DNA of 64,000 nucleotides from Rahnella bonaserana (GCF_019049675.1 NZ_JAFMOW010000065.1:248001-312000); one strand, 5' to 3'; shown: positions 35,140-46,793, counted from the first letter of the stretch. Made by a program: numbers and translations. The notes: generated by a model from the letters alone, not told the origin.

Positions 35140-36459
35140 CTATCGTTCCCAGTAACTTTCTTCCAGACTGTCTTCACGTTCCGGCAATCCTCGCGTCAGA
35201 CGCGGAGAATGCTGATTCAGAACCTGATAGCTGACGCGGTTGGCATATTTACACACCTGCGCCAGCGAGGAATACGTCAGATACTCACGGGCGTGTTTGC
35301 TGGAGTTCGGCACAGAAGTACGGTGGAAACCGTTCGCGGCGATATCATGCAGCAACGCCGATAATGCCCCGTCGCCCGCACCATTGGTGTTCATGATTTT
35401 TTCCGGTCCGCCCATATACGGCGCGATGTGGGAATAAATCTTCAGCGGAACCTGACAACATTCACGGCGCATCGCCCGGCTGAATTCATACTGATTAAAT
35501 TCTGCAATCGCGCCCGGCAGCAACGGATGCTGTGTCGTGCGTTTGAATTCGTCTTCGGTATAACTCGCCATAAACAGACCGTTCGGTCCGGCGGTACACA
35601 AAACCAGATCCACCCAGTCCAGCGCTTTATCCGCCGCCATCAGCGGATCTTTCATGCCGGTCAGCGCAAACCCTTCATCTTCGTTCATCGCCAGAATCGA
35701 CACGTTATCACGGATGAAATCGCGCCATGCCTGCGGATCATCCGCGATGACATATTGCGTACCCAGCGTTAAGACCACCGGCACATGGTACTTTTTCGCG
35801 TACTCAATGGCCTGCATGGTGGCTTCCGGCATCGGTTCGCCCGGCTTGCTGCGCAGCAAGTATGAGGTGAGCAGCAACGCAGACGCGCCGGCAATCACAT
35901 CTTCCGGCACACTGTACGCATGCAGTTCATTCATTTTGCCCGGACTGATGGCAAAGGTGCGCTCGCCGGTGTCGCTGATCAGGGTGAAACAGCGGCCAAT
36001 TGCGCCGTCCACGCCTTGCAGAAAGTTAAGATCCACACGGCTGGAGGTGTTACACAAATAGCGGTAAGCGTAATCACCGATTTTGACGTTATTACACATC
36101 ACGCCCAGCAGCACCGAACGGTCATCAGCCAGCACGGAATAGTTATGCAGCGTATTGCCGACGGTGCCACCGGCAAACTGATGGCTGATGAGAGCGTGGC
36201 TCATCAGTTCCTGATATAGCGCTTCCGACATATCATCGTCAAGAATATTGGATTCACCCGGCGTCAGGCCGTAACGGGCCACAAAATTTTCATCCACGCG
36301 CGCTTCAATATCGACCATTGTCTGGTCGATGCCGACAATGTACGAGGCCCCGGCTTCAGATTCCGGCTGCATCTCCTGCAGCATAGAATCACGCAATAAA
36401 GGGTCACGCGCGCTGACCGGAAAATAGTGTTTAGACTTACGTTTACCAGGAAATTTCAT
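35140..36459 (-). CDS. gsk: Inosine-guanosine kinase
   Basis: Gsk phosphorylates inosine and guanosine in purine salvage. The 439-residue PfkB-family protein has GGTVGNTLHNYSVLADD in the N-terminal half and the anion-hole motif NTNGAGDGALSALLHD near residue 375. E. coli Gsk has 434 residues. It is next to hemH; the esterase gene aes lies between them in E. coli and is missing here. Confidence 0.96.
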   Translation of the reverse strand: MKFPGKRKSKHYFPVSARDPLLRDSMLQEMQPESEAGASYIVGIDQTMVDIEARVDENFVARYGLTPGESNILDDDMSEALYQELMSHALISHQFAGGTVGNTLHNYSVLADDRSVLLGVMCNNVKIGDYAYRYLCNTSSRVDLNFLQGVDGAIGRCFTLISDTGERTFAISPGKMNELHAYSVPEDVIAGASALLLTSYLLRSKPGEPMPEATMQAIEYAKKYHVPVVLTLGTQYVIADDPQAWRDFIRDNVSILAMNEDEGFALTGMKDPLMAADKALDWVDLVLCTAGPNGLFMASYTEDEFKRTTQHPLLPGAIAEFNQYEFSRAMRRECCQVPLKIYSHIAPYMGGPEKIMNTNGAGDGALSALLHDIAANGFHRTSVPNSSKHAREYLTYSSLAQVCKYANRVSYQVLNQHSPRLTRGLPEREDSLEESYWER

Positions 36460-36497
36460 TCATTATTCTCGGGAAATTCAAAAAGCTCAGGCTTCAT

Positions 36498-37460
36498 TCA
36501 GAAGTGCTGAGTGACCAGTTGTTGCAGCAGATCGATATGCTCCGGCTGGTCGTTTAAGGCGTCAATATATTCGAAGCGCTCGCCGCCTGCATGAATAAAA
36601 ATCTCACGGTTCTCGCCTTTGATCTCTTCCAGCGTCTCCAGGCAGTCTGCCGCAAAGCCAGGGCACAGGATCTGAATATGCTTAACTCCCTGAGCCGGAA
36701 GGCCTTTCAGGGTTTCATCCGTGTATGGTGTCAGCCACGGCTCGCGACCAAAGCGCGACTGGAAGGTCAGCATTATTTTGCCCGATGGCAGTTGCAGTGC
36801 GTCAGTCAGCGCCTGCACGGTATCGCGGCAACGCTGTTCATAATCATCGCCTTCAGCGACAAAGCGCTTCGGAATACCATGGAAGGACAGCACCAGACGA
36901 TCCGGTTCGCCATGCTGAGCAAAGGAACGTTCGATGCTGGCTTTGAGCGCAGAAATATACGCCGGATGGGTGGCATAATCGCGGATAAAGCTCATTGAAG
37001 GCAGGCGACGCTGAGATTTCAGCACCCGCGCCACGCCGTCAAATACCGCGGCGCTGGTCGAACAGGAATATTGCGGATAGAGCGGCAGGACTACCATTTT
37101 GGTCACGCCCTGGGCCAGCAGTTTTTCAATCGGCTCTTTCATGCCCGGCTTGCCGTAGCTCATCGCCAGTTCAACCGGCGTGCCCGGCAGGCGTTCTGCC
37201 AGCGCTTTCTGCTGACGGCGGCTGTACACCATCAGCGGCGAGCCCTCTTCCATCCAGACCGCTTTATACAGTTTGGACACCCGCGGAGATCGCAGCGGCA
37301 GGATCACCAAATTCAGGATAGGCCACCATAGTAAACGGGGCGTATCCACGACGCGGATATCACTCAAAAACTCAGCCAGATATTTTTTAACGGCCTGCGG
37401 AGTCGGTGCTTCCGGTGTTCCGAGATTGACCAGGAGAACACCGAATTTAGTCTGCGTCAT
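36498..37460 (-). CDS. hemH: Ferrochelatase
   Basis: HemH inserts Fe2+ into protoporphyrin IX, the last step of haem synthesis. The 320-residue product equals E. coli HemH in length. Catalytic residues are the His in [10 protein letters not shown] and the Glu in [11 protein letters not shown]. It begins [15 protein letters not shown]. It lies downstream of adk on the same strand, separated by an ERIC remnant and the adk terminator. Confidence 0.97.
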   Translation of the reverse strand: MTQTKFGVLLVNLGTPEAPTPQAVKKYLAEFLSDIRVVDTPRLLWWPILNLVILPLRSPRVSKLYKAVWMEEGSPLMVYSRRQQKALAERLPGTPVELAMSYGKPGMKEPIEKLLAQGVTKMVVLPLYPQYSCSTSAAVFDGVARVLKSQRRLPSMSFIRDYATHPAYISALKASIERSFAQHGEPDRLVLSFHGIPKRFVAEGDDYEQRCRDTVQALTDALQLPSGKIMLTFQSRFGREPWLTPYTDETLKGLPAQGVKHIQILCPGFAADCLETLEEIKGENREIFIHAGGERFEYIDALNDQPEHIDLLQQLVTQHF

Positions 37461-37623
37461 GCTGAATATCCTAAATTGATGGCATTGAAGCCGTGTGAAA
37501 AATGATGGGCGCCGCCGTTTTTTGGTGCTGCAATTGGCAATGCTGAAAAGAGGCGCAGGTCATTGTAACGAAAACAATGACAATCGGAACAACGGCAGTA
37601 GCTATCAATGCGAATTGTTATTA

Positions 37624-37662
37624 ATACCCTTCATACTTAAGGCGGCAGATGCGCTGGCGCAG
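37624..37662. repeat. Truncated ERIC remnant
   Basis: TACCCTTCATACTT followed by GGCGGCAGATGCGCTGG resembles one end of an ERIC element in reverse orientation (compare TACCCTTCATACTTCGGGC at the end of element 2). The rest is missing. Confidence 0.5.
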
Positions 37663-37695
37663 AAAAACAAACGGGGCGACCGAAGTCACCCCGTG
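37663..37695 (-). terminator. Terminator of adk
   Basis: On the minus strand ACGGGGTGAC pairs with GTCGCCCCGT (one G-U pair) across TTCG, followed by TTGTTTTT. It is 20 bases past the adk stop. Confidence 0.85.
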
Positions 37696-37715
37696 GGAGC
37701 GTGCAGTACAGACGA

Positions 37716-38562
<847 letters not shown>

Positions 38563-38599
38563 GCTTTCAGGGACTGGATCAGGGAATAAACGCAGCAAT

Positions 38600-38631
38600 A
38601 AAAAAGGGTGTCGCTTTCACGACACCCTTTC
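38600..38631 (-). terminator. Terminator of htpG
   Basis: AAAGGGTGTCG pairs with CGACACCCTTT across a 6-nt loop, with a T-run on the minus strand. Confidence 0.9.
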
Positions 38632-38648
38632 CTGTTTATATCAGGCGA

Positions 38649-40520
38649 TTACGCCTGTAACAGCGTGTTCATACGGCGGATAAACAGGTTTGGATCTTCC
38701 AGCGTACCGCGTTCTGCGAACAACGCCTGATCGAGCAACAGTTCGATCCACTCGCTGAACTGATCTTCGTCTGCCACGTCAGAAGCACGTTTCACCAGCG
38801 CGTGTTCCGGGTTCAGCTCAAAGATATATTTCACTTCCGGCGCTTCCTGGCCGGCAGCGGCAAACAATTTTGCCATCTGCGTGGTCATTTCATCGGCACC
38901 GGTGGTGACGATAGCGGGCGTGTCGGTCAGACGGTGCGTCAGGCGCACTTCTTTCACACGGTCACCCAGCAGCGTTTTCACACGCTCAACGAACGGTTCC
39001 AGCGCTTTTTCAGCTTCTTTCTGTTCTTCGCTTTCGTCAGCCAGTTTGTCCAGTGTATCGTCGGCCTTGCTGACGGACTGGAAGACTTTGCCATCAAACT
39101 CTGTCAGATAGCTCATCATCCATTCGTCGATACGGTCAGACAGCAGCAGAACTTCAATACCTTTTTTGCGGAACAGTTCCAGATGCGGGCTGCTCTTCGC
39201 CGCGGCATAGCTGTCGGCAGTGATGTAATAAATCTTGTCCTGACCTTCCACCATGCTCGCCACATAGTCTTCCAGCGACAGAGTCTGCTCGCTGCTGTCG
39301 TTGCGGGTGCTGGCGAAACGCAGCAGTTTGGCGATCGCTTCTTTGTTTGCGCCGTCTTCTGCCGGACCTTCTTTCAATACCAGACCAAACTGTTTCCAGA
39401 ATTGCAGGTATTTTTCATTATCGTCTTTCGCCAGTTTTTCCAGCATTTGCAGAACACGTTTGGTCAGCGCACTGCGCAGGTTCTGGGTAATGCGGCTGTC
39501 CTGCAGAATTTCACGGGACACGTTCAGCGGCAGATCGTTGGAATCTATCAGACCACGAACAAAACGCAGGTAGTTCGGCATGAACTGCTCGGCTTCATCC
39601 ATGATAAACACGCGCTGAACATACAGTTTCAGGCCGTGTTTATGATCGCGGTTCCACATATCCCACGGCGCCTGTGAAGGGATATACAGCAGGCTGGTGT
39701 ATTCCTGCTTACCTTCAACACGGTTGTGGCTCCAGCTCAGCGGATCGCTGAAATCATGAGAGATGTGTTTGTAGAATTCTTTATATTCTTCGTCGGTGAC
39801 TTCAGCTTTACCGCGGGTCCACAGGGCTTGCGCCTTGTTGATTTGTTCCCAGGTGACGGTGCCGTCTTCTTCGTTGCGGGTTTCGACTTCAACCGGCAGC
39901 GCAATGTGATCAGAGTATTTGCTGATGATCGAGCGCACGCGCCAGTCATCCAGGAATTCGTCCTGATCTTCACGCAGATGCAGGGTAATTTCTGTGCCGC
40001 GATCGGCTTTCTCGATATCTGCCAGGGTGTACTCACCTTCACCGGCAGATTCCCAGAATACACCTTCGTCAGCGCTGGCACCGGCTGCGCGGGTGCGCAC
40101 GGTGACTTTATCCGCCACGATGAACGCAGAATAGAAACCGACGCCGAACTGACCGATCAGCTGGCTGTCTTTCGCCTGCTCAGAACCGACAGATTGCAGG
40201 AACGCTTTGGTACCGGATTTAGCGATCGTCCCGAGGTTGTCGATCACTTCATCACGGCTCATACCGATACCGTTATCGCTCAGGGTCAGGGTGCGTTTTT
40301 CTTTATCAAACGACAGACGGACGTGCAGCTCGCCATCACCTTCATAAAGTTCTGGCGCAGACAATGCGCGGAAACGCAGTTTGTCAGCGGCATCCGAGGC
40401 GTTGGAGATTAACTCACGCAGGAAAATTTCTTTGTTTGAATACAGAGAATGGATCATCAGATGAAGCAGTTGTTTTACTTCAGACTGGAAGCCACGTGTC
40501 TCTTGTCCTTTCATACTCAT
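38649..40520 (-). CDS. htpG: Chaperone HtpG (Hsp90)
   Basis: HtpG is the bacterial Hsp90. The 623-residue product has the ATP-binding N-domain ([31 protein letters not shown]), the middle domain ([19 protein letters not shown]) and the C-terminal dimerisation domain. Start at 40520 has GAGG seven bases upstream; the TTG at 40523 and the ATG at 40514 (E. coli-like start) are alternatives. A sigma-32 promoter precedes it. Confidence 0.97.
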   Translation of the reverse strand: MSMKGQETRGFQSEVKQLLHLMIHSLYSNKEIFLRELISNASDAADKLRFRALSAPELYEGDGELHVRLSFDKEKRTLTLSDNGIGMSRDEVIDNLGTIAKSGTKAFLQSVGSEQAKDSQLIGQFGVGFYSAFIVADKVTVRTRAAGASADEGVFWESAGEGEYTLADIEKADRGTEITLHLREDQDEFLDDWRVRSIISKYSDHIALPVEVETRNEEDGTVTWEQINKAQALWTRGKAEVTDEEYKEFYKHISHDFSDPLSWSHNRVEGKQEYTSLLYIPSQAPWDMWNRDHKHGLKLYVQRVFIMDEAEQFMPNYLRFVRGLIDSNDLPLNVSREILQDSRITQNLRSALTKRVLQMLEKLAKDDNEKYLQFWKQFGLVLKEGPAEDGANKEAIAKLLRFASTRNDSSEQTLSLEDYVASMVEGQDKIYYITADSYAAAKSSPHLELFRKKGIEVLLLSDRIDEWMMSYLTEFDGKVFQSVSKADDTLDKLADESEEQKEAEKALEPFVERVKTLLGDRVKEVRLTHRLTDTPAIVTTGADEMTTQMAKLFAAAGQEAPEVKYIFELNPEHALVKRASDVADEDQFSEWIELLLDQALFAERGTLEDPNLFIRRMNTLLQA

Positions 40521-40571
40521 CAAATTACCTCAATCCAGATACTGTTATTGACCAAATCAGACGCTGAGGAA

Positions 40572-40601
40572 TAAGTGGGGTTATGCATCGGGCTTTTCAA
40601 G
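40572..40601 (-). promoter_or_regulatory. Sigma-32 (heat shock) promoter of htpG
   Basis: On the minus strand CTTGAA (-35) is followed after 15 bases by CCCCACTTA (-10). This fits the RpoH consensus (CTTGAA, 13-17 bp, CCCCATNT). It lies about 50 bases before the start. Confidence 0.85.
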
Positions 40602-40681
40602 CGCACGAAGAAATTTTTAAGAAGAAATGCAGGGGGATAGCAGAATAATACGGAGCGCAGAAGGCTGCGCCCGTATAACAG

Positions 40682-41287
40682 TCAGAACCGGAAGGGGTTA
40701 CGTCCGGCGAGGGAATGTGACAGCGTGGTGCCGTCCACCATATCCAGTTCGCCGCCGACCGGCACACCGTGCGCGATACGGCTCGCCAGTACGCCAAACT
40801 GGCCGCACATTTCAGCGATATAGTTGGCGGTCGCTTCGCCTTCGACCGTCGGGTTGGTCGCCAGAATCACTTCCTGGATGTTTTCACGCTCCAGACGCTC
40901 TTCCAGACGGCCTAAACCAATATCGTCAGGCCCGATGCCATCAAGCGGTGACAGATGCCCCATCAGCACAAAGTAGCGACCAGAAAACTGACCGGTTTGT
41001 TCAATCGCATGGATATCCGCCGGGCTTTCTACCACGCAAATCTGACCGTTTTCTTTACGCCGTGGATTGGCGCAAATGGTGCAGATTTCCTGTTCGGTAA
41101 ACGTACGGCAATCGGCACAGTGACCGATTTCAGACATCGCACGCGTTAAAGACTGCGCCAGCCGCATTCCGCCGCTGCGATCACGTTGCAGCAGCTGGAA
41201 TGCCATACGTTGCGCGGACTTCGGGCCAACGCCCGGCAGGCAACGCAACGCCTCCATTAAAGATTCAAGGAGAGGGCTGGTTTGCAT
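40682..41287 (-). CDS. recR: Recombination protein RecR
   Basis: RecR acts with RecFO to load RecA at gaps. The 201-residue product has an N-terminal helix-hairpin-helix ([17 protein letters not shown]), a C4 zinc motif (CADCRTF and CTIC), and a Toprim domain ([14 protein letters not shown]). E. coli RecR also has 201 residues. Its ATG overlaps the ybaB stop by one base (TGATG). Confidence 0.98.
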   Translation of the reverse strand: MQTSPLLESLMEALRCLPGVGPKSAQRMAFQLLQRDRSGGMRLAQSLTRAMSEIGHCADCRTFTEQEICTICANPRRKENGQICVVESPADIHAIEQTGQFSGRYFVLMGHLSPLDGIGPDDIGLGRLEERLERENIQEVILATNPTVEGEATANYIAEMCGQFGVLASRIAHGVPVGGELDMVDGTTLSHSLAGRNPFRF

Positions 41288-41616
41288 CAGAACGGCATCT
41301 TAAAGCCTGGTGGCAACTGCATGCCGCCAGACACGGCTGCCATTTTTTCTTTCTGAGTTTCTTCGATACGACGTGCTGCATCGTTGAACGCCGCAGCGAT
41401 CAGATCTTCCAGCATGTCTTTATCGTCTTCCAGCAGGCTTGGATCGATTTCCACGCGACGCACGTTGTGTGCACCGTTGATGGTGATTTTCACCAGGCCA
41501 GCGCCGGACTCGCCGGTCACTTCCAGCTGAGCGATTTCAGCCTGAGCCTGTTGCATTTTTTCCTGCATTTGCTGGGCCTGTTTCATCAGGTTACCAATGC
41601 CGCCTTTTCCAAACAT
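41287..41616 (-). CDS. ybaB: Nucleoid-associated protein YbaB/EbfC
   Basis: This 109-residue DNA-binding protein matches E. coli YbaB in length, starting [17 protein letters not shown] and ending [10 protein letters not shown]. An N-terminal helix rich in Gln and Met dimerises. The frame opens ten codons earlier, but 41616 is the family start. The dnaX-ybaB-recR cluster is conserved across bacteria. Confidence 0.97.
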   Translation of the reverse strand: MFGKGGIGNLMKQAQQMQEKMQQAQAEIAQLEVTGESGAGLVKITINGAHNVRRVEIDPSLLEDDKDMLEDLIAAAFNDAARRIEETQKEKMAAVSGGMQLPPGFKMPF

Positions 41617-41657
41617 AGTCTTCTCTCTCAGCAATGGCCGCGTCAAAATCGCGGCGT

Positions 41658-43604
41658 TTAAATTGGGCGGATACTTTCTTCATCCAGCTCCGCGTCGAAG
41701 AAGCGGCGCAGCGTCTGAATGTTGTTATCCGCAATAATAGACTGACGCGCTTGCGCCAGTTTTTCTTCATAAATGGCCTGTCGCCATTCCAGCGGCGTCT
41801 TCACCGCCAGATTATCATCTTCCAGCACGGTCAGTTCAACCGGCGTCTGGTGCAACGCTGATAAGGCATCCGTCAGCACTTTCTGCGCGGACGGCGAATT
41901 CAGGTGCTTTTGCGAGGAACGCAGGTGCAGGCAAATTTTGCCCGGCTCCGGCTGCTCGCGAAAGGCATTCAGCGCCAGTTGCTGCACCAGTTTTGGAATG
42001 GTCATCCGGCTGATTTCAGCCGCCCATTCATCGCGTTCAATCGCTTCTTCCGCCAGTCGGGAAGCCAGTTCCGGCGATTTTTCATGTTCCAGCGCGGTGC
42101 GCAGCGCTTTCGGTGTCGCCACCGGTTCCGGTGCGACTTCCGGTTCCGTCATCGCTTTCCAGCGATACGCTTCTTCTTTTATCGGCGCGGCAGGTTCTTT
42201 CTTCACCGCCAATGTCTGCGCACGTTCAGTCACCGAAGCGAGGCGCTCCAGTGCTGAGGTTGCCGGCCGCGCTTTTCCTGGCGCTGCCGGCTCAGCTTTT
42301 TTTGGGGTGGTACTCCCCTGCCTGAGCAATTGTGTTCGCGCCTGTAAAAGTTGCGCGGTGGAATCCGGCATCGCTGCCGGTTCGGCATGGCCCTGTGGCG
42401 GCGCATTATCGCTCTGTTGCGGCGATTGCTGCGGCTGTGCGGGCGCAGGACGCGATGGCTGCGATGCTACATATGCCGGAGCCGCGACCGGCTGCGGAGC
42501 CGGTTCAGCAATGATCACTTTCGGATGGAAGGCCAGCGCACGCAGCAGGGTCATTTCAACGCCCATGCGCTTGTCCGGCGCATACGCCAGCTCTTTGCGG
42601 CCAATCAGTAACGTCTGGTAATAAAGCTGGACGTCAGCCGGCGGAATAACGCGCGCCAGTTCGCGCAGACGTTGTTCGATCGCTGCGTAATGGTTATCGA
42701 GCACCGACGGCAACAGCTGAACCATCGCAATGCGGTGCAGCAGCGCCAGCGTTTCCACCAGCAGGTTTTCCCAGTCCACGCCACGTGACGCGGCCTGTTC
42801 AACCTGTGCCATCATCTGACCGCCATCAGCGCTGACCAGCGCTTCGAGCATCGCGAGCGGTTGCTCGTCATCCAGCGTACCGAGCATTTGCGCCACGGTT
42901 TCGGTGGTGACGGCGCCCTGCCCCATGGCGATTGCCTGATCGGTCAGACTCAGCGCGTCGCGCATACTGCCGTCGGCAGCACGGGAAAGCAGCTGCAACG
43001 CACGCGGTTCGGTGGTGATGGTTTCTTCAGTTAATACATGTTCAAGCTGTTTGCGGATCTGTTCAGCGTCCAGCGCTTTCAGATGGAACTGCAAACAACG
43101 CGACAAAATAGTGACGGGCAATTTTTGCGGATCGGTTGTCGCCAGCAGGAATTTGACGTGCGAAGGCGGCTCTTCCAGCGTTTTCAACAGCGCATTGAAG
43201 CTGTGACGCGACAGCATGTGCACTTCGTCAATCAGGTAAACTTTGAAACGGCCACGCGCCGGTGCGTATTGCACGTTATCGAGCAGCTCGCGGGTATCTT
43301 CAACTTTGGTACGGGAAGCCGCATCGATTTCAATCAGATCGACAAAACGCCCCTGCTCGATTTCACGGCAGTTATCGCACACGCCACAAGGCGTGGAGGT
43401 AATCCCGGTTTCGCAGTTAAGTCCTTTCGCCAGCAGACGGGCGATGGTGGTTTTCCCCACGCCACGGGTGCCGGAAAACAGGTAGGCATGATGGATGCGC
43501 CCGAGCGACAGGCCATTGGCCAGCGCGGTCAGCACATGTTCCTGTCCGACAACGTCGGCAAAAGTTTGGGGGCGCCACTTACGGGCAAGAACCTGATAGC
43601 TCAT
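41658..43604 (-). CDS. dnaX: DNA polymerase III tau/gamma subunit
   Basis: DnaX is the clamp-loader ATPase. The full-length tau product has 648 residues: Walker [17 protein letters not shown], four zinc cysteines (C in LNCETG, then CGVCDNC), LIDEVHML (Walker B), and SRC sensor region, then a Pro/Ala/Gln-rich linker and the polymerase/DnaB-binding C-terminus. The family start [13 protein letters not shown] is at 43604. A -1 frameshift site at codons 434-436 produces the shorter gamma subunit. Confidence 0.97.
   Translation of the reverse strand: MSYQVLARKWRPQTFADVVGQEHVLTALANGLSLGRIHHAYLFSGTRGVGKTTIARLLAKGLNCETGITSTPCGVCDNCREIEQGRFVDLIEIDAASRTKVEDTRELLDNVQYAPARGRFKVYLIDEVHMLSRHSFNALLKTLEEPPSHVKFLLATTDPQKLPVTILSRCLQFHLKALDAEQIRKQLEHVLTEETITTEPRALQLLSRAADGSMRDALSLTDQAIAMGQGAVTTETVAQMLGTLDDEQPLAMLEALVSADGGQMMAQVEQAASRGVDWENLLVETLALLHRIAMVQLLPSVLDNHYAAIEQRLRELARVIPPADVQLYYQTLLIGRKELAYAPDKRMGVEMTLLRALAFHPKVIIAEPAPQPVAAPAYVASQPSRPAPAQPQQSPQQSDNAPPQGHAEPAAMPDSTAQLLQARTQLLRQGSTTPKKAEPAAPGKARPATSALERLASVTERAQTLAVKKEPAAPIKEEAYRWKAMTEPEVAPEPVATPKALRTALEHEKSPELASRLAEEAIERDEWAAEISRMTIPKLVQQLALNAFREQPEPGKICLHLRSSQKHLNSPSAQKVLTDALSALHQTPVELTVLEDDNLAVKTPLEWRQAIYEEKLAQARQSIIADNNIQTLRRFFDAELDEESIRPI
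42262..42319 (-). other. Programmed -1 frameshift signal in dnaX (gamma subunit)
   Basis: On the minus strand the heptamer A-AAA-AAA (42303-42297) is in frame. After slipping, AGC then TGA (42294-42292) end translation, giving a gamma subunit of 437 residues. An SD-like AGGGGAGT (42319-42312) lies eight bases upstream. Five bases downstream a stem forms: GCCGGC (42291-42286) with GCCGGC (42267-42262), extended by CGC/GCG. E. coli uses A-AAA-AAG with the same layout. Confidence 0.88.
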
Positions 43605-43817
43605 TAACACTTCATCGTTGATTTATAATGAATAATTTGACGATACACGAAAAAACATCGTTTAACCCGACTTTCTGCGCGGGTCGGCGAACCGGCGACT
43701 GAAGGCTAAGCATAATGATGCCCGCGCCAGACTGCCACTACTTAGTGTACCAGCAGGGTCGCCATCATTCCTATTACTTTACTTTTTGCGTAGCGTGCCG
43801 CGCTTTCTCCCCCCGCG
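43605..43817. other. dnaX upstream region, left half of the dnaX/malS divergent gap
   Basis: No gene is seen. It should contain the dnaX promoter. The right half of the gap holds the MalT sites listed separately. Confidence 0.4.
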
Positions 43818-43876
43818 TCCTCCTCCTGACAATTAACGTCAGGGGATGAGGGCAAATTTTGCACAACAAGTAGACT
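43818..43876 (+). promoter_or_regulatory. MalT boxes and malS promoter
   Basis: GGGGATGAGG at 43842-43851 matches the MalT box consensus (GGGGAKGAGG). Upstream on the opposite strand AGGAGGAGGA (43827-43818) gives overlapping GGAGGA cores. A -10-like TAGACT lies at 43871-43876, placing the proximal box near -37, the usual MalT distance. Confidence 0.75.
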
Positions 43877-43925
43877 GAATTCACCTCTGTTCTGATAATG
43901 CTTCCTGCCCCGCGTAAGGAGAGCC

Positions 43926-45989
43926 ATGAAACACCTGACACTGCCTTTGTTAATGCTCGTTTCCCCCGCAGCTCACAGCTGGACGTTGCAAGGCTTCCCG
44001 GCGTTTGCCGAACCGGTCAGCGGAATATTCACCAGCGACGCCACTTTACCCAAAGGACAACGCACACTGGAATTACATCAGGATAATCAGTGCTGGCAAC
44101 CTTCAGGCGCGGTAAAACTTAACGAGATGCTGTCGCTGCAACCTTGTGAAAGCAATCCGCCGGTTAACTGGAAACAGTTCCGCACAGGCGATTATCAGGT
44201 GCGGATTGATACCCGCAGCGGCACACCGACGCTTCAGCTGAGCCTGAAAACAGCGCAGGAAGCCGTGGCCGCCGTGACAAAAATCTGTCCGCGCTGGGAT
44301 GGCAAACCGCTGACTGTGGATGTATCCGGTACCTTTAGCGATGGCGAAACGGTGCGTGATTTTTATTCCAGCCAGAGTGCAGTGGTCGCTAATGGACACA
44401 TCACGATGACGCCCGACCCGGCCAGCGGCGGCCTGCTGCTGCTTGAATCTGCGGTGCGTAAAACCCCCGCCACTTTTAGCTGGCAAAACGCCACAGTCTA
44501 TTTCGTGCTGACCGACAGGTTTGAAAACGGCAATCCGGATAACGATCACAGCTATGGCCGTCACAGTGACGGAATGCAGGAAATCGGCACTTTCCATGGT
44601 GGCGATCTGGCCGGACTGACAAGCAAACTGGATTATCTGCAACAGCTGGGCGTGAACGCGTTGTGGATCAGTTCGCCGCTGGAGCAAATCCACGGCTGGG
44701 TCGGTGGCGGCACCAAAGGCGATTTCCCGCATTATGCCTATCATGGCTATTACACGCTCGACTGGACAAAACTCGATGCCAATATGGGCAGCGGTGAAGA
44801 TTTACAGAAACTGGTCAGCGAGGCGCACAAACGCGGGATCCGCATTCTCTTTGACGTGGTGCTCAATCACACCGGCTACGCCACGCTGGCGGATATGCAA
44901 ACGTTCCATTTTGGCTCGTTGTATCTCAAAGGCGATGAAATCGAAAAAACCCTGGGCAAAAACTGGACCGACTGGAAACCCGGCCCCGGCCAGAACTGGC
45001 ACAGTTTTAATGATTACATCAATTTCAGTGACAAAAACGGCTGGAGCACCTGGTGGGGAAAGAAATGGATCCGCACCGATATTGGCGATTATGACTCGCC
45101 CGGTTATGACGATCTGACCATGTCGCTGGCGTTCCTGCCGGATATCAAAACCGGATCCACACAAGCCAGTGGCCTGCCTGTTTTCTATCGTCATAAACCT
45201 GATACCGCCGCCCGAGAAATCCCCGGCGCTACGCCCCGCGATTATCTGGTGATGTGGCTCAGTCAGTGGGTACGCGATTACGGCATTGACGGTTTTCGCG
45301 TCGATACCGCAAAACACGTGGAAAAACCGACGCTGGCGTTGCTGAAAACCCGTTCTGCAGAAGCACTGAAACAGTGGAAAGCCGCCAATCCTTCCCTAGC
45401 GCTGGACGACGCGCCGTTCTGGATGACCGGTGAAGCCTGGGGTCACGGCGTAATGAAAAGTGATTATTACGCCAATGGTTTTGACGCGATGATCAATTTT
45501 GATTTTCAGGATCAGGCAGCGGCGGCGCTGAACTGCTTTGCAAATATCGACGCAACGTATCAGCAGATGGCGGAGAAAATGCAGGATTTCAATGTGCTGA
45601 GTTATCTCTCATCACACGATACCCGGTTATTTTTCGCTGACGACGCTAAAGGGTCAGTTCCATTACAACAGCGAGCGGCAGACTTATTATTGCTGGCACC
45701 GGGCGCGGTGCAGATCTATTACGGCGACGAAAGCGGACGTCAGTTCGGCCCGACGGGATCGGATCCTTTACAAGGTACGCGATCAGACATGAACTGGGAT
45801 GAGCTGAACGGTACAAAACAGGCGTTGCTGAAGCACTGGCAAAAACTGGGGAAATTCCGGGAACAGCATCAGGCGGTCGGTGCAGGTGTGCAGAAATCAC
45901 AGCAGACAGCAGAATACTACGCCTTCAGCCGTCAGCACGGTGACGATAAGGTGATGGTGGTCTGGACCGTTGAAAGCGGGAAAGAGTAG
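43926..45989 (+). CDS. malS: Periplasmic alpha-amylase MalS
   Basis: MalS cleaves maltodextrins in the periplasm. The 687-residue product has a signal peptide (about 1-18, ending AAHS), an N-terminal non-catalytic region with cysteine pairs, and a GH13 barrel. Motifs are FDVVLNHTG, GFRVDTAKH (nucleophile Asp), TGEAWGHG (acid/base Glu) and YLSSHDT (third Asp). E. coli MalS has 676 residues. AAGGAG precedes the ATG. It is inserted between dnaX and apt, unlike E. coli, where it lies far away. Confidence 0.95.
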   Translation: MKHLTLPLLMLVSPAAHSWTLQGFPAFAEPVSGIFTSDATLPKGQRTLELHQDNQCWQPSGAVKLNEMLSLQPCESNPPVNWKQFRTGDYQVRIDTRSGTPTLQLSLKTAQEAVAAVTKICPRWDGKPLTVDVSGTFSDGETVRDFYSSQSAVVANGHITMTPDPASGGLLLLESAVRKTPATFSWQNATVYFVLTDRFENGNPDNDHSYGRHSDGMQEIGTFHGGDLAGLTSKLDYLQQLGVNALWISSPLEQIHGWVGGGTKGDFPHYAYHGYYTLDWTKLDANMGSGEDLQKLVSEAHKRGIRILFDVVLNHTGYATLADMQTFHFGSLYLKGDEIEKTLGKNWTDWKPGPGQNWHSFNDYINFSDKNGWSTWWGKKWIRTDIGDYDSPGYDDLTMSLAFLPDIKTGSTQASGLPVFYRHKPDTAAREIPGATPRDYLVMWLSQWVRDYGIDGFRVDTAKHVEKPTLALLKTRSAEALKQWKAANPSLALDDAPFWMTGEAWGHGVMKSDYYANGFDAMINFDFQDQAAAALNCFANIDATYQQMAEKMQDFNVLSYLSSHDTRLFFADDAKGSVPLQQRAADLLLLAPGAVQIYYGDESGRQFGPTGSDPLQGTRSDMNWDELNGTKQALLKHWQKLGKFREQHQAVGAGVQKSQQTAEYYAFSRQHGDDKVMVVWTVESGKE

Positions 45990-45999
45990 CGCAGAAAGC

Positions 46000-46033
46000 A
46001 AAAGGCCTCACGTTAACGGCGAGGCCTTTTTAC
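46000..46033. terminator. Bidirectional terminator between malS and apt
   Basis: AAAAGGCCTC pairs with GAGGCCTTTT across an 11-nt loop, flanked by A and T. Confidence 0.9.
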
Positions 46034-46057
46034 ATCACACTGCCTGCAAAATGTAAA

Positions 46058-46609
46058 TCAGTGCCCGTCGAAACACACCAGGCTGTAGCAGTTGATATTG
46101 GCATCGTTCAGGCGTTTTTCACCGCCCAGTTCCGGCAGATTGATGATAAATGCTGCATCAGTCACTTCCCCACCCAGACGGCGGATCAGTTTCGCGGTAG
46201 CTTCAATGGTGCCACCCGTTGCCAGCAAGTCGTCGATCACCAGAATCTTTTCACCCGGCTGAATGGCATCCGTGTGGATTTCAAGACTGTCAGTGCCGTA
46301 TTCCAGATCGTAAGTTTCGCTGATGGTTTCACGCGGTAATTTGCCCGGTTTACGCACGGGAACAAAACCCACGCCCAAAGCCAGCGCAACCGGCGCGCCA
46401 AACAGGAAACCACGTGCTTCGGTGCCCACGACTTTGGTGACTCCGGCATCGCGGTAACGATCGGCCAGTAACTGAATGCTTGCAGCGTAAGCTTTTGGGT
46501 CTTCCAGCAAGCTGGTGACGTCACGGAACAGTATGCCTGGCTTCGGATAGTCAGGGATGGTCTTGATACTGTCTTTAATAAACTCTAGCTGCTGTGCGGT
46601 AGCGGTCAT
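46058..46609 (-). CDS. apt: Adenine phosphoribosyltransferase
   Basis: Apt salvages adenine to AMP using PRPP. The 183-residue product equals E. coli Apt in length. It has the PRPP motif [16 protein letters not shown] and the flexible loop segment [15 protein letters not shown]. On the same strand as dnaX, it would be directly upstream of dnaX but for malS. Confidence 0.98.
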   Translation of the reverse strand: MTATAQQLEFIKDSIKTIPDYPKPGILFRDVTSLLEDPKAYAASIQLLADRYRDAGVTKVVGTEARGFLFGAPVALALGVGFVPVRKPGKLPRETISETYDLEYGTDSLEIHTDAIQPGEKILVIDDLLATGGTIEATAKLIRRLGGEVTDAAFIINLPELGGEKRLNDANINCYSLVCFDGH

Positions 46610-46793
46610 AATGTTAATTGCCTGATAAAGCTGCTGTTCATACTTAAACGCGGGCGGTCAAATGTCCCCCGTCATGCCCTTTAAAAGCATGTCGTTCAAG
46701 GAAGGAAATTGGGAGCGCACCGACGTACGAGATGCCCAAATCTATGCAAAGCTGCTTTAAAAAGCAACCCGCAGCCGGACATGATCGCCTGTT

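Noticed and set aside
38802-39677. 291-codon open frame antisense to htpG
   Set aside because: It lies wholly inside htpG, which is a certain gene, and has no ribosome binding site or recognisable protein family. High-GC third positions open such frames.
41773-42621. 282-codon open frame antisense to dnaX
   Set aside because: It is a shadow of the Pro/Ala-rich dnaX linker, with serine- and cysteine-rich low-complexity composition.
46620-46790. ERIC fragment upstream of apt (TTCATACTTAAACGCGGGCGG)
   Set aside because: Similarity is limited to a few bases (TTCATACTT); the rest does not follow the ERIC consensus.
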